64,000 nucleotides of DNA from Polycladidibacter stylochi (lineage in GTDB: Bacteria; Pseudomonadota; Alphaproteobacteria; Rhizobiales; Stappiaceae). The notes under the pieces were generated by a model, which saw only the letters and a program-made list of their open reading frames with translations, did not search any database and was not told the origin of the DNA. Position numbers and translations under genes: made by a program. Below are positions 45,082-54,194 of this stretch, in pieces; the stretch's first letter is position 1; each line of letters opens with the position of its first letter. The DNA is taken from the NCBI RefSeq assembly GCF_001562055.1, contig NZ_LLWE01000041.1:84994-148993 (forward strand), given 5' to 3'.

Positions 45082-45898
45082 CTTCAGAAAAGGTGTTAGA
45101 TTATTTTCAGCTTGCTGGATCTTGCTTGGCCTCGTTCTCTTTGCGTACAGCGAATTGCAGTTGATTGGGTCCCCGCAGATGCCTGAGCTGGTTGTAACGG
45201 TTCAGAAGGATTCCGCTGAAGATGCAATCCAGCGTTGGAACCAGAGGCGCTTGAGGGAAGCAACGTATCTGTGGCGGGAGGAGAACTCTTCTGAAGGGGA
45301 TACCTTTACTGCTGGCCTGGCTGCTTATCGAATAGGCTCAATAACACATGATCCTCTTTGGGTGGCTTTTGCAAAGGATAAGCTTCTTGAGGCCACAGAA
45401 ACGCTGTCGCAGTTTGCGCAGGCTCGAGCCTGGCTGGGATCTGCTCACGCTCTGATTGCTCGTGACTATCCAATACAAGGATATTGGCAGGTTTTTCCAG
45501 GTATCGGATTTGCTCGGATCTATAACGTATTGCAGGCAAATAAGTATCTGGATGAGGCTGTAGCGCTTGATGAGTTTGATCCGATCTCCCGGCTTATTCG
45601 AGCATCTACCCTTTCTGCGATGCCTGACATCTTTGTGTCGAAAGAAAGCGTTGGAAACGATATGCGGCTCTTGCTGAGCTGGGTCGAAGACCCATCAAGC
45701 AATCCTAAGTACAAACAAGTTCTTCAGTATGAAACTTTCCGAGATGAGTTCTATCTTGCCTATGCTCAATGGCTTGAGGCGAGAGGAGATAAAGCGGCCG
45801 CAAAGAACGCTTGGGACAAGCTTTCCAGACGGGCGGGAATAAAAGAAATAAAGGAGTTTGCAAGATGGAAAGCAACCAGCCTAACTCAGTTGCAATAA
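45068..45898 (+). CDS. Membrane-anchored TPR-like envelope protein A
   Basis: 276 residues: one N-terminal membrane helix (about 12-30), then a helical-repeat periplasmic domain with TPR-like stretches (ARAWLGSAHALIARD; ANKYLDEAVALDEFDPISRLIRAS). It resembles the product of 49675-50241 in its second half (LDEAV...D...RLIRA...S.MP..F...DM.LLL). It probably has a scaffold or chaperone role in lipid handling; no catalytic motif. It overlaps the acyltransferase by 14 bases and the next gene by 34. Confidence 0.7.
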   Translation: MKRISFRKGVRLFSACWILLGLVLFAYSELQLIGSPQMPELVVTVQKDSAEDAIQRWNQRRLREATYLWREENSSEGDTFTAGLAAYRIGSITHDPLWVAFAKDKLLEATETLSQFAQARAWLGSAHALIARDYPIQGYWQVFPGIGFARIYNVLQANKYLDEAVALDEFDPISRLIRASTLSAMPDIFVSKESVGNDMRLLLSWVEDPSSNPKYKQVLQYETFRDEFYLAYAQWLEARGDKAAAKNAWDKLSRRAGIKEIKEFARWKATSLTQLQ

Positions 45899-47031
45899 CA
45901 GGTATTGGGATGGTTGGACCATTTGGTACAACCCTAGAAGATTTGTGGGTGGCATGTGAAAGGGGGCCGCAACCATTTCCAGCAGCGGAGCGTTTTGATC
46001 ATGGTCTCCCTTCTTCTGAAGCGCATAAAGTTGACATGCGGCAGGAATTTGGAACTGGTCAGCTTTCCCGTGCTCCTCTGGTTTCTCAATACGCTATGTT
46101 CGCAATCAACCGAGCGCTTCAACAAGCTGGAATTATTTTGGATCGCAGGAAAAAAAACTCTGAAATTGCGATTATATTCGGTACGTCCAATGGACCGGGT
46201 GCAGCAACTCAGCAGATCTACGATGATTTGATCGATCAAGGGCCAGCAGGTGTTAAACCGCGCACCTTTCAGGAATCTGTCTTCAATGCTCCAGCCAGTC
46301 TAGCCAGCATTCATTACGGCATTACCGGGGCGATTCAAGTCGTGCCTGCCAGTAGCAATTCAGGTGCTGCCGTTTTGTATCAAGCGCAACTCTTACTAGC
46401 TCAACCAAACATCACAACGGCCATTGCAATTTGCTCCGAAGAGCTATGTGACGCTTTGCAAGTCGGCTTGCACGATTTGAAGTGGCACGCTGGCTACAAC
46501 GCTGATGGAAGCCTTACTTCTGGCGCTGTGATGGCGGAAGGAGCGGTGGCGTTGGTACTGGAACAGACATCAGTTGCTAAAAAACGTGAAGCCAAGGTTC
46601 TAGCTGAAATCACAGGTGTTGGGTTTAGCAATGATACTGCAGCCGTTGGTAAGCCAGATAAAGCCGGAGGTGGGATGATCGCAGCGATAAACAGCTGTCT
46701 GGAAGATGCTGAAATTACCCCTGCACATGTTCATAAAATTATCCCAGGAGCTACTGGGACAAATGTTGAGTTCCAGCTAGAGACCAATGCGATTGAAAAG
46801 GTGTTTTCAACCACAGAAAAACGAATTACTCCGGCCAAGAGCGTTCTTGGTTGCGCCATGGGAAGCTCGTTGTTTTTTGAGATTGCTCTTGCAGTTCAAG
46901 CTTTTGCTGAAAGACGTTTTCCAACTGAGCCGACAAATAATAAAGATGAAGTAACGCTGCGAAATGTACTCTGTAATGCCATTGGCTTGAATGGGCAATT
47001 TGGCTCCGTTCTGGTGAAGGAAGCACTATGA
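45865..47031 (+). CDS. Inactive beta-ketoacyl synthase (CLF-like)
   Basis: 388 residues from ATG 45865, with AAGGAG 9 nt upstream. KS fold, but the active Cys is replaced (VPASSNSG instead of ACASSNS), the HGTGT His is lost (PGATGTN), and the second His is Cys (KSVLGCAMGSS). By analogy with KSβ/CLF it should partner the active KS at 47984 to set chain length. It is part of a second KS/CLF set in which the subunits are separate genes with the FabD gene between them. Confidence 0.83.
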   Translation: MESNQPNSVAITGIGMVGPFGTTLEDLWVACERGPQPFPAAERFDHGLPSSEAHKVDMRQEFGTGQLSRAPLVSQYAMFAINRALQQAGIILDRRKKNSEIAIIFGTSNGPGAATQQIYDDLIDQGPAGVKPRTFQESVFNAPASLASIHYGITGAIQVVPASSNSGAAVLYQAQLLLAQPNITTAIAICSEELCDALQVGLHDLKWHAGYNADGSLTSGAVMAEGAVALVLEQTSVAKKREAKVLAEITGVGFSNDTAAVGKPDKAGGGMIAAINSCLEDAEITPAHVHKIIPGATGTNVEFQLETNAIEKVFSTTEKRITPAKSVLGCAMGSSLFFEIALAVQAFAERRFPTEPTNNKDEVTLRNVLCNAIGLNGQFGSVLVKEAL

Positions 47032-47987
47032 ACACAACTTGCTGGTTGTTTCCTGGGCAGGGGTCGCAGAGACAAGCGATGGGTAAAGACTTTTTGCAAA
47101 TACCTACATTTTACAAGGTTATTGAAGAGATTGAAACGGCGTGTAACTTACCAGTTACCCAGTACATCTCCTCTTTGAGGGAAAATGATCTGAAACAAAC
47201 TGATCGAGCCCAGCTCAGCATTTTCGCTATGTCCATGGGAGTGGCGGCATGCTTACAGGAAAAGCATCTCTCATCAATCGCGGTGGCTGGGCACAGCCTT
47301 GGCCATTTTTCTGCACTAACAATAGCAGGTGTTTTGGATTTGAAAGATGCCTCAATGCTGGTACGCGAGCGTGGCAGGTTGATGCTTTCTGCTAATGCTA
47401 GGCAAGCTGGTGGGATGGGAGTGGTTCAGGGACTATCTGAGACTGTTGTTAATGACTGCCTTGAGAAAGGCGATCTAGATATCTGGCCTGCGAATGTCAA
47501 CCTGTTTGATCAGATCGTTGTTTCTGGTCGTGCTGATCAGCTTAACCAAGCCAAAGATGTACTGATTGCTGCTGGTGGACGTTGGATTCCTTTGAATGTC
47601 TCAGGTGCTTTTCACACTCCTCTGCTGGATGAAGAGGCTGAAGCGTTTGCGGATATTATCGATACAGTTACTTTCCATAAGCCAGAAAGAGTTGTCCTGA
47701 GTAACTCTACTGGGAGAATTTTGCATTCGCCGGAAGATATTAGAGATGATCTGAAAAAGCACATGACGTCTCGCGTCTCATGGTTTCAGGTCATGGCAAA
47801 ACTCAGCTGTCTTGGCATTTCAGAATACTGTGAAGTTGGCCCAGGCAAGGTACTGACTAGTTTGTTATTGCGTCATTCACGCAAAACCCCAGTCGGCAGT
47901 ACAGGCACACCGACACTTCTCAATCGCTATATGCAGAAGCAGTGCGACAGCATCAAGGCAAACAGCCTTAATGAGGATGCAACATGA
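47028..47987 (+). CDS. Malonyl-CoA:ACP transacylase (FabD-like)
   Basis: 319 residues. FPGQGSQ at 9-15, nucleophile Ser90 in AGHSLGHFSAL, catalytic His in SGAFHTPLL near 197, and the C-terminal EVGPGKVL. It loads malonyl units onto the operon's ACPs, giving the cluster its own extender supply. It overlaps both neighbouring KS genes by 4 bases. Confidence 0.93.
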   Translation: MNTTCWLFPGQGSQRQAMGKDFLQIPTFYKVIEEIETACNLPVTQYISSLRENDLKQTDRAQLSIFAMSMGVAACLQEKHLSSIAVAGHSLGHFSALTIAGVLDLKDASMLVRERGRLMLSANARQAGGMGVVQGLSETVVNDCLEKGDLDIWPANVNLFDQIVVSGRADQLNQAKDVLIAAGGRWIPLNVSGAFHTPLLDEEAEAFADIIDTVTFHKPERVVLSNSTGRILHSPEDIRDDLKKHMTSRVSWFQVMAKLSCLGISEYCEVGPGKVLTSLLLRHSRKTPVGSTGTPTLLNRYMQKQCDSIKANSLNEDAT

Positions 47988-49201
47988 TCCCAGTTTATAC
48001 TAATCGTGAAGCCGTAATAACCGGCTGCGGCGTTGTTAATTCTGTTTCCAATTGTTTTGCAGAGTTTCAGGAAGCCCTAATAAAAGGTTCATCAGGAGTG
48101 CGCCCGATCCAAAGCTTCCTGCCAGAAGGCTTACGCAATCCTAATGCTTGTGAAGCAATCTACTTTGATGAGGAGGCTGTTAAAGCCAAGCATGGTGCCC
48201 GCCGGATGGATCGCAGTTCCTCCCTGGTTCTGGCAACGTTGCAAGAAGCTACGCAAGCTGCTGGACTAGATTGGGCGAGTGTTGATCCAATGCGTGGAGC
48301 AGTCCTTTCCGGTTCGACACTTGGCGGGGCGAGAACCGGTGTAAGGTATTATCGGGATCATAGAAACGGGCACAGACGCGTTGCAGATTTAAAGGATTAC
48401 TCTATTCACTCCGCAGGGTATCGGGTTTGCATCCATATAGGCACTCTTGGCCCTAATTTAGTGTTCTCAACGGCTTGTACATCCTCAAACCTTGCAATTG
48501 CTTCTGCGCTTGACCTTATCCGTGCAAACAAAGTTGATGTAGTAGTGGTGTCTGGCTTCGATCCAATGTCCGAAGTCTCCTGCGCTGGCTTTACAGTTAT
48601 GCGCAATGTTTCTCCAGATCTTTGTCGCCCCTTCGACAAGAACCGTAAGGGGCTGGTGCTGGGTGAAGGTGCGGCAACCCTTATCATTGAGGGGGCTGAC
48701 TTTGCGGCCAAGCGGAATGCGCCTGTACTGGCAAAAGTGCGTGGACATGGCCTTACCTCAGATGCACATCACATGACAGCACCGGATGTAACGGCGCAAG
48801 GGCCTAAACGTGCAATGCAGATGGCTTTAGAGATGGCAGGCGCTACAGAAACCCAAGTGGATTTTGTCTGTACTCATGGCACTGGAACAATCCATAACGA
48901 TGCTATAGAGGCGAAAGCCATTCATGGTTTATTGGGTTCAGCCGCTGGTGATGTGCCATGTAGTTCAATCAAGTCAATGGTGGGCCACACACTGGGTGCT
49001 GCGGGAACAATGAATGTTGCTGCAATCCTTGCTGCGGGACGCGGCAACTTCATTCCTCCAACCCTCAATTTTGAAGAGCCTGACACTCAGAACCCACTTG
49101 CCATATCGGCAATTCCTCGACCTGCAAAGCCGTCTCTGGTTCTGTCCAACACACTTGGATTTGGCGGCTCTAATTGCAGCATTTGTATTGAACTTGGATA
49201 G
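47984..49201 (+). CDS. Beta-ketoacyl-ACP synthase, active
   Basis: 405 residues. Active triad complete: Cys165 (STACTSS), His in THGTGTIHND near 300, His in KSMVGHTLGAAG near 335, and the closing LGFGGSNCS. It catalyses chain extension by decarboxylative condensation. It is the catalytic partner of the CLF-like protein at 45865 by position. Overlaps fabD-like by 4 bases. Confidence 0.94.
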   Translation: MIPVYTNREAVITGCGVVNSVSNCFAEFQEALIKGSSGVRPIQSFLPEGLRNPNACEAIYFDEEAVKAKHGARRMDRSSSLVLATLQEATQAAGLDWASVDPMRGAVLSGSTLGGARTGVRYYRDHRNGHRRVADLKDYSIHSAGYRVCIHIGTLGPNLVFSTACTSSNLAIASALDLIRANKVDVVVVSGFDPMSEVSCAGFTVMRNVSPDLCRPFDKNRKGLVLGEGAATLIIEGADFAAKRNAPVLAKVRGHGLTSDAHHMTAPDVTAQGPKRAMQMALEMAGATETQVDFVCTHGTGTIHNDAIEAKAIHGLLGSAAGDVPCSSIKSMVGHTLGAAGTMNVAAILAAGRGNFIPPTLNFEEPDTQNPLAISAIPRPAKPSLVLSNTLGFGGSNCSICIELG

Positions 49202-49209
49202 GATTAAAA

Positions 49210-49665
49210 ATGAATCGGGTTGTTTATCAGCAATATGATATTGAGGCGATAACTAGAAGATTGCCTCATCGATATCCTTTTTTAATGGTCGACCGAATTC
49301 TAAAAGCAGGGCCTGGCTACGCTTTGGGCATGAAGAACGTCACAATCAATGAACCATATTTTGGTGGCCACTTTCCAGAGTACCCTGTGATGCCAGGGGT
49401 CCTGGTAACCGAGTTCTTGCTCCAAACCTCTGCGTTTATGGGAGCCACCTCAACAGAGGATCAAGTGCCCGATCCAGCTAATACTCGTTTCTTCTGTGTC
49501 GGTTTCAATATGAAATTCAACAGGCCTGTTGTGCCCGGAAATCAGTTGAGTGGAGAGGTTAAACTTCTCCGCAAACTAAAGGATATGTCTCGAGTAAAAG
49601 CTGTTGTGACGACAGACGAGGGGCAGGTTGCCTCTGGTGAATTAAGTATCGCAATCGTTAACTAG
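49210..49665 (+). CDS. 3-hydroxyacyl-ACP dehydratase (FabZ-like)
   Basis: 151 residues, single hotdog domain. LPHRYPFLMVDRIL near 15-28 and GHFPEYPVMPGVLVTEFLLQ, with catalytic His near 57 and Glu near 70. It dehydrates 3-hydroxyacyl-ACP. With the double-hotdog protein at 36389 the operon has two dehydratase genes but no enoyl reductase, so double bonds should persist in the product. Confidence 0.93.
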   Translation: MNRVVYQQYDIEAITRRLPHRYPFLMVDRILKAGPGYALGMKNVTINEPYFGGHFPEYPVMPGVLVTEFLLQTSAFMGATSTEDQVPDPANTRFFCVGFNMKFNRPVVPGNQLSGEVKLLRKLKDMSRVKAVVTTDEGQVASGELSIAIVN

Positions 49666-49674
49666 GTGATTTTC

Positions 49675-50241
49675 ATGTTTAAATTATTTCCCTTTGTCTT
49701 TGTTCTTTTCTTCTCACTTACCTCAATAGTGCAAATGAGCAGTGCTCAGTCCTCTGTTACGTTCAAAAGTGCCAAATCTCTACATGATCAAGCTCGTGAA
49801 GGTAATGAAGAGGCAATCAAGCAATCTATCGATGCTTTCACAAATCTTGTGAAGTCGGAACCTGAAAATGCTCTGGCTCTGGCTTACCTGGGTAGCAGCT
49901 ATGCAATTTCAGCCCGGGAAGCGAGTGTTGTGACAAACAAGATCCGCTACACAAATCGCGGGCTTCGTTATCTGGATCAGGCCGTCACTCTGGCACCTCA
50001 AAATTTTGTTATCCGCCTAATTCGCGCAAATGTGACGTCTAATCTTCCTTCCATGTTTGGTCGGAGTGACACTGCCCTTGAGGATATGTTGCTCCTAGAT
50101 GAATTGTATTCTTCTGCACCAACACCCAAATTGGCAGGTCCAATGCTGGGGATTTATGCCAAGCTTGAAGATGTTGCTCCCAAGAAAAGCGATTGGGCCA
50201 ACAAAGCCGCACAAGCCAAATCTCTCTTGGCAGGGAAATGA
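49675..50241 (+). CDS. Periplasmic TPR-like envelope protein B
   Basis: 188 residues from ATG 49675, preceded by AGGTGA (the GTG at 49666 is less likely). A signal peptide MFKLFPFVFVLFFSL (cleavage near SSAQS) is followed by helical repeats (LALAYLGSSYAISARE; GLRYLDQAVTLAPQNFVIRLIRAN). It is a shorter relative of the protein at 45068-45898. Placed directly before the transporter genes, it may hold or hand over the lipid in the periplasm. Confidence 0.72.
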   Translation: MFKLFPFVFVLFFSLTSIVQMSSAQSSVTFKSAKSLHDQAREGNEEAIKQSIDAFTNLVKSEPENALALAYLGSSYAISAREASVVTNKIRYTNRGLRYLDQAVTLAPQNFVIRLIRANVTSNLPSMFGRSDTALEDMLLLDELYSSAPTPKLAGPMLGIYAKLEDVAPKKSDWANKAAQAKSLLAGK

Positions 50242-50244
50242 CCC

Positions 50245-50955
50245 GTGGGCAATATTAGTATTCGTGAGCTTTCCTATGCTTACCAAACGGATGGTAATAC
50301 TCTGCCTATTCTGCGTGCGGCAAGCCTTGAGCTTCCAAGCGGAGCCTTTGCGACCGTATCCGGTCCATCTGGAAGTGGAAAAAGTACTCTGCTCAACCTC
50401 ATAGGCGCTCTTGACCGGCCACAACACGGAAACATCAAGGTTGGTGTTGTTGAGCTGGGAGAATTGTCGGACTGGCAATTGGCTGGATTTCGCAGCAGGA
50501 TGATTGGTTTTGTATTTCAATCCTTTCATCTACTTCCTGTATTAAGTGCGACTGAGAATGTTGCTTGGCCTTTGTACTTTCAGGGTATAAAGCGTTCCAA
50601 ACGTATGGAAATTGCAAGAGAAAAGCTGGAACTAGTTGGATTGAAGGGTCACCTCAACAAAGTGCCAGGTAAGCTATCTGGAGGGCAAAGGCAGCGGGTC
50701 GCAATTGCCCGCGCTCTTGCTACCGAACCTTCTGTAGTTTTAGCTGATGAGCCAACTGCAAACCTTGATCGCAAGACCGCAGAAGAGATCGTTGTTTTGA
50801 TGAGAAGCCTTAATGAAAATGCAGGTGTTACATTCCTTATGGCAACACACGATCCAATGGTTGTTGCTCATGCTTTACAGCGCATAGAACTCGTGGATGG
50901 CAAGCTTATTGAGCAAAAGCAGATTCAAAGGCAAGAGGTGTTGGCTCATGCTTGA
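50245..50955 (+). CDS. ABC transporter ATPase, LolD/MacB type
   Basis: 236 residues. Walker A GPSGSGKST near 40-48, Q-loop FVFQSFHLLP, signature LSGGQRQRVAIARAL near 146-160, Walker B VVLADEP. It powers the FtsX-type permease encoded next. LolD/MacB ATPases do not open a channel but transmit mechanical force across the membrane to release a lipoprotein or pull a substrate. The GTG start at 50245 follows the previous stop by 3 bases. Confidence 0.93.
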   Translation: MGNISIRELSYAYQTDGNTLPILRAASLELPSGAFATVSGPSGSGKSTLLNLIGALDRPQHGNIKVGVVELGELSDWQLAGFRSRMIGFVFQSFHLLPVLSATENVAWPLYFQGIKRSKRMEIAREKLELVGLKGHLNKVPGKLSGGQRQRVAIARALATEPSVVLADEPTANLDRKTAEEIVVLMRSLNENAGVTFLMATHDPMVVAHALQRIELVDGKLIEQKQIQRQEVLAHA

Positions 50956-52174
50956 TCTGTTTTATTTGGCAACACTTAATACTCTTCGAAATACTCGTCG
51001 ATCTCTCATTACAATCCTATCGATTGCAGTGGGTTGTACTGCACTGATTTCTTTTGGGGCGTTTATTAATTTCTCTTTTGAGGGATTGAGAGAAACAACG
51101 ATCCGTACCCAATTAGGGCATATGCAGATTTATGCCAAGGGTTATTGGGAAAAGCGTATTGTTGATCCCGGCTCTGCAAAGATTGAGAATTTAAGTACAT
51201 TACAAAAAGCTCTCGAAAATATACCAGAAATTTCTAGTGTTACTCAAAGGCTTACCTTTTCAGGTATCGGCGGTATCGGCAATGCAACAGTCAACATGTC
51301 GGTAATAGGAGTTGATCCAGAAAGGGATGAAGAGTTCGTCGATTTTGAGATTGTTGAGGAAGGGCGAAACCTACTCATTGGTGACAGCGATGTTGGAGTT
51401 ATTGGACGAGAACTGGCCCATGGCTTAGGGGCAAAAATTGGTGATTGGGTTACTGTCATGACAACTTCAGTAGATGGCATCATCAATGCAGTTGACTTTC
51501 AGATTGTTGGTATTGTACGCACCGGTTCGACAGAATATGACAGCGTATTCGTGAAAATTCCTATCCAGTTGGCTCAAAGCGCTCTTGAGACAGACGGTGT
51601 CGACCGAGTTATTGTTCTGTTGGAAAAAACCGAAACGCTACCTATCGTTCGGCCAAAAATTGAAGCCGCATTGGCTAACATGCCAGAGCAATATGAATTT
51701 AAGCAGTGGGATGAGTTGGCAGGTTTTTATGAGGCCGTTTACTCGCTTTACACTGGCTTTTTCCGTATTTTCGCAGTAATCGTCTCGATCGTTGTTATGT
51801 TCTCGGTTGCCAATACTATGAGTATGGCTGTCTTTGAACGCCTCGGTGAGATTGGTGCCTTACGTGCCATTGGAGCGCCTCGTCGGACAATGGTTTGGAT
51901 GTTCCTGTATGAGGGAATTTTTATCGGTCTGCTTGGAAGTGGATCTGGTGTTGCACTGGCCTACGGCCTCTCTACACTTGTTGACACTTTTGGGGGTATT
52001 CCAATGCCTCCTCCACCTTCGATGTCTGAGGGATATCAAGCCTATTTTCCAATCACATTTGAAGTTTTAGCAAGTGCAGTTGCTTTGGCAATGACTGCAT
52101 CACTTATCTCTTCAATCTATCCGTCATGGGTTGCATCACGGGCAAACATTATTGAGGCTTTGCAAAAAAAATGA
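50948..52174 (+). CDS. ABC transporter permease, FtsX/LolE-type
   Basis: 408 residues from ATG 50948 (overlapping the ATPase stop by 8 bases). The N-terminal membrane helix (about 18-42) is followed by a large periplasmic MacB-like domain (about 45-260), then three helices (about 275-300, 325-350, 380-400), the FtsX fold. A single permease of this type should work as a homodimer. Together with the LolA-like protein it forms a plausible route from inner to outer membrane. Confidence 0.92.
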   Translation: MLDLFYLATLNTLRNTRRSLITILSIAVGCTALISFGAFINFSFEGLRETTIRTQLGHMQIYAKGYWEKRIVDPGSAKIENLSTLQKALENIPEISSVTQRLTFSGIGGIGNATVNMSVIGVDPERDEEFVDFEIVEEGRNLLIGDSDVGVIGRELAHGLGAKIGDWVTVMTTSVDGIINAVDFQIVGIVRTGSTEYDSVFVKIPIQLAQSALETDGVDRVIVLLEKTETLPIVRPKIEAALANMPEQYEFKQWDELAGFYEAVYSLYTGFFRIFAVIVSIVVMFSVANTMSMAVFERLGEIGALRAIGAPRRTMVWMFLYEGIFIGLLGSGSGVALAYGLSTLVDTFGGIPMPPPPSMSEGYQAYFPITFEVLASAVALAMTASLISSIYPSWVASRANIIEALQKK

Positions 52175-52896
52175 TTAATCGATTCATTTTAACGTTAGTA
52201 ACAGCAACGGTGTTTTTCGCCGGTTCGTTGACACAAACCCTTGCCGAAAATGGTGAAGATCTGTTGCGACTGGTGGATGAGATTCGTGCACCTGCCAAAA
52301 ACTTCCAGTTCCACATCAAAGTCTCTACCGGCTCGAAAAGCTCATTGACGATGCAGGTGAATGTGAAGGATCAGAGTAAGGGACTTGTGCGCTATCTGAC
52401 ACCAAAGAAGAACAAGGGACGCTCAATCCTATTTGTTGGACGTAATATGTGGGTTTACATACCCGGATCTCGTCGGCCTTTACGGATATCTCCACAGCAG
52501 CAAGTGCTTGGCGGGGTTTCCAGTGCTGATATAGCGAGAACTGTGTACTCAGCAGATTACAAAGTCATGAGTGTGAATGCAGATTCCAGTCGTGAAAAAA
52601 CGTTAAGCCTCAAAGCAAAATCCAAAGCAGCCGCATATGGACGCATCGCTTTGGTTGTATCAGCAAAAGATTCTCGACCACTTAGGGCTAAGTTTTTTTC
52701 AGCAAACGGAAAACGTCTTTTAAAGACGGCCTATTTTGAGGGATATAAGTCAGTTCTAGGGCGGCAACGTCCAACTAAACTACGCATTGTTGATCACCTT
52801 GCTGGCAATGCAATAACCACGATGCATTACTCTAAGTATCAGTTGAAGGATACGCCAGTTTCGTGGTTCCAACCTTCAAATTTGCAGCGTTTCTAG
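52171..52896 (+). CDS. LolA-like periplasmic lipid carrier
   Basis: 241 residues. Signal peptide about 1-25 (MINRFILTLVTATVFFAGS ... LAEN), then an open beta-barrel LolA/LolB-like fold: TGSKSSLTMQVNVKDQSKGLVRYLTPKKNKG, GRNMWVYIPGSRRPLRISPQQQ. Proteins of this outer-membrane lipoprotein-sorting family carry an acyl group through the periplasm. The gene overlaps the permease by 4 bases, which supports a matching transporter-carrier pair. Confidence 0.85.
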   Translation: MINRFILTLVTATVFFAGSLTQTLAENGEDLLRLVDEIRAPAKNFQFHIKVSTGSKSSLTMQVNVKDQSKGLVRYLTPKKNKGRSILFVGRNMWVYIPGSRRPLRISPQQQVLGGVSSADIARTVYSADYKVMSVNADSSREKTLSLKAKSKAAAYGRIALVVSAKDSRPLRAKFFSANGKRLLKTAYFEGYKSVLGRQRPTKLRIVDHLAGNAITTMHYSKYQLKDTPVSWFQPSNLQRF

Positions 52897-52918
52897 CTTT
52901 TTGATTTGAGTTTTCATT

Positions 52919-54184
52919 ATGCGTAGTTTCAATGTGTTTTTGATTAGCTATGGTGTTTTTTCGTTTTTGGCCACTGTTACGAAACAGGTCAGAGCAGAAG
53001 AATTTCGGTTTGATATAAATACAGAAATCGGGGTCTATGCTCGTAGTTATGACTCAGAGAAGACTGATCTATTTCCAAATGGAAAGTCTGCAGGGTTACT
53101 GACAAACCAGGCAGGAGCGGATGTAAGTGTAACTGGCACGTTGGGTAAGGGGCCGTTAAGACTTTCTGGTAAAAGTCGCTTTTCATATCTGCCTGGTTCA
53201 ACTTCCCCTGTTGCCGAAGTGACAGCTGATGAGCTTTATGCTGAGGTTAGATTCTCAGATCATTTGTTTGGCTACTTCGGCCGCAGAAGCTTAGCATTCG
53301 GTCAGTCCTATGGGTTTATTCCGGTTGATATCTATAATCAGCCCTTAAAGGAAAAACGACTCTACCCCTCCGACAAATCTCGCAATGATATGGAGGGAGT
53401 GGATCTGATCGGATTTGATTTTCTGACGAAGAATGGAGACACCTTCAAGATGTTCTATGCCCCAGAGTTCGAGTGGCTAAATGAAGGCTTCACAGAGGAT
53501 AATTGGTATTTGAGCTACTCTACATTTTTTGAAACTTCCGGAATTGATGTAACAACATCTGCTTTTTGGGGTGAGCGTCCGGGAGTAGGATTATCTGGAT
53601 CAGTTGCCTTGGGTGACAAAGTAGTTCTTTATGCTGACGGAACTATGCGACGTAACCGGGAGAAAAAGACACTTCAGCACTCAAAATTCATTGATGGATT
53701 CACTTTTGCATCCGGTAATGATAACAGGGTATTTACCTATCTAACTCTTGGGTCAGGATATACCTTTGACAATGGACTCAGTGTCAATCTTGAGTACACC
53801 TATGATGGAAGTGGATACTCACAGGATGAGTGGGATGATATCGACGAGAGTATTAACCTTGCTTCTTCCATGAGCGGTAGTTTAGCAAGCCGTGCAAGAG
53901 GACAGATAAATACTGCATTACGTCATCATTCTCTTCGTCGTAATTATGCCTTTTTAAGAATGGCGAAAGATGACTTGCTGGATCTAAACCTTGAATCAGA
54001 ATTTACTCTTCTGCATGGGCTGGATGACCAATCTGGCCGTGTTGGTTTACGGTTAGAAAAGGAAATCACAGAAGGAGCTAGTATCGGAGTTTTTGCCAGC
54101 CATCGATATGGGAAAGAGAACTCTGAGTTTCGTCTACGCCCTGACATCTCATCCCTTGCTCTTTATACGCTTATAAGATTCTGA
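52919..54184 (+). CDS. Outer-membrane beta-barrel protein of the lipid operon
   Basis: 421 residues. A signal peptide (about 1-27, VRAEE) precedes alternating aromatic and polar strands, and the protein ends LYTLIRF with a C-terminal phenylalanine, as in barrel proteins. Family not recognised with certainty; it recalls barrels found with LolA-like/FtsX-like export genes. It is likely the outer-membrane end of the route. Preceded by ATTATG with weak ribosome site; 22 bp after the LolA-like gene. Confidence 0.75.
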   Translation: MRSFNVFLISYGVFSFLATVTKQVRAEEFRFDINTEIGVYARSYDSEKTDLFPNGKSAGLLTNQAGADVSVTGTLGKGPLRLSGKSRFSYLPGSTSPVAEVTADELYAEVRFSDHLFGYFGRRSLAFGQSYGFIPVDIYNQPLKEKRLYPSDKSRNDMEGVDLIGFDFLTKNGDTFKMFYAPEFEWLNEGFTEDNWYLSYSTFFETSGIDVTTSAFWGERPGVGLSGSVALGDKVVLYADGTMRRNREKKTLQHSKFIDGFTFASGNDNRVFTYLTLGSGYTFDNGLSVNLEYTYDGSGYSQDEWDDIDESINLASSMSGSLASRARGQINTALRHHSLRRNYAFLRMAKDDLLDLNLESEFTLLHGLDDQSGRVGLRLEKEITEGASIGVFASHRYGKENSEFRLRPDISSLALYTLIRF

Positions 54185-54194
54185 GTGAGGCTGT

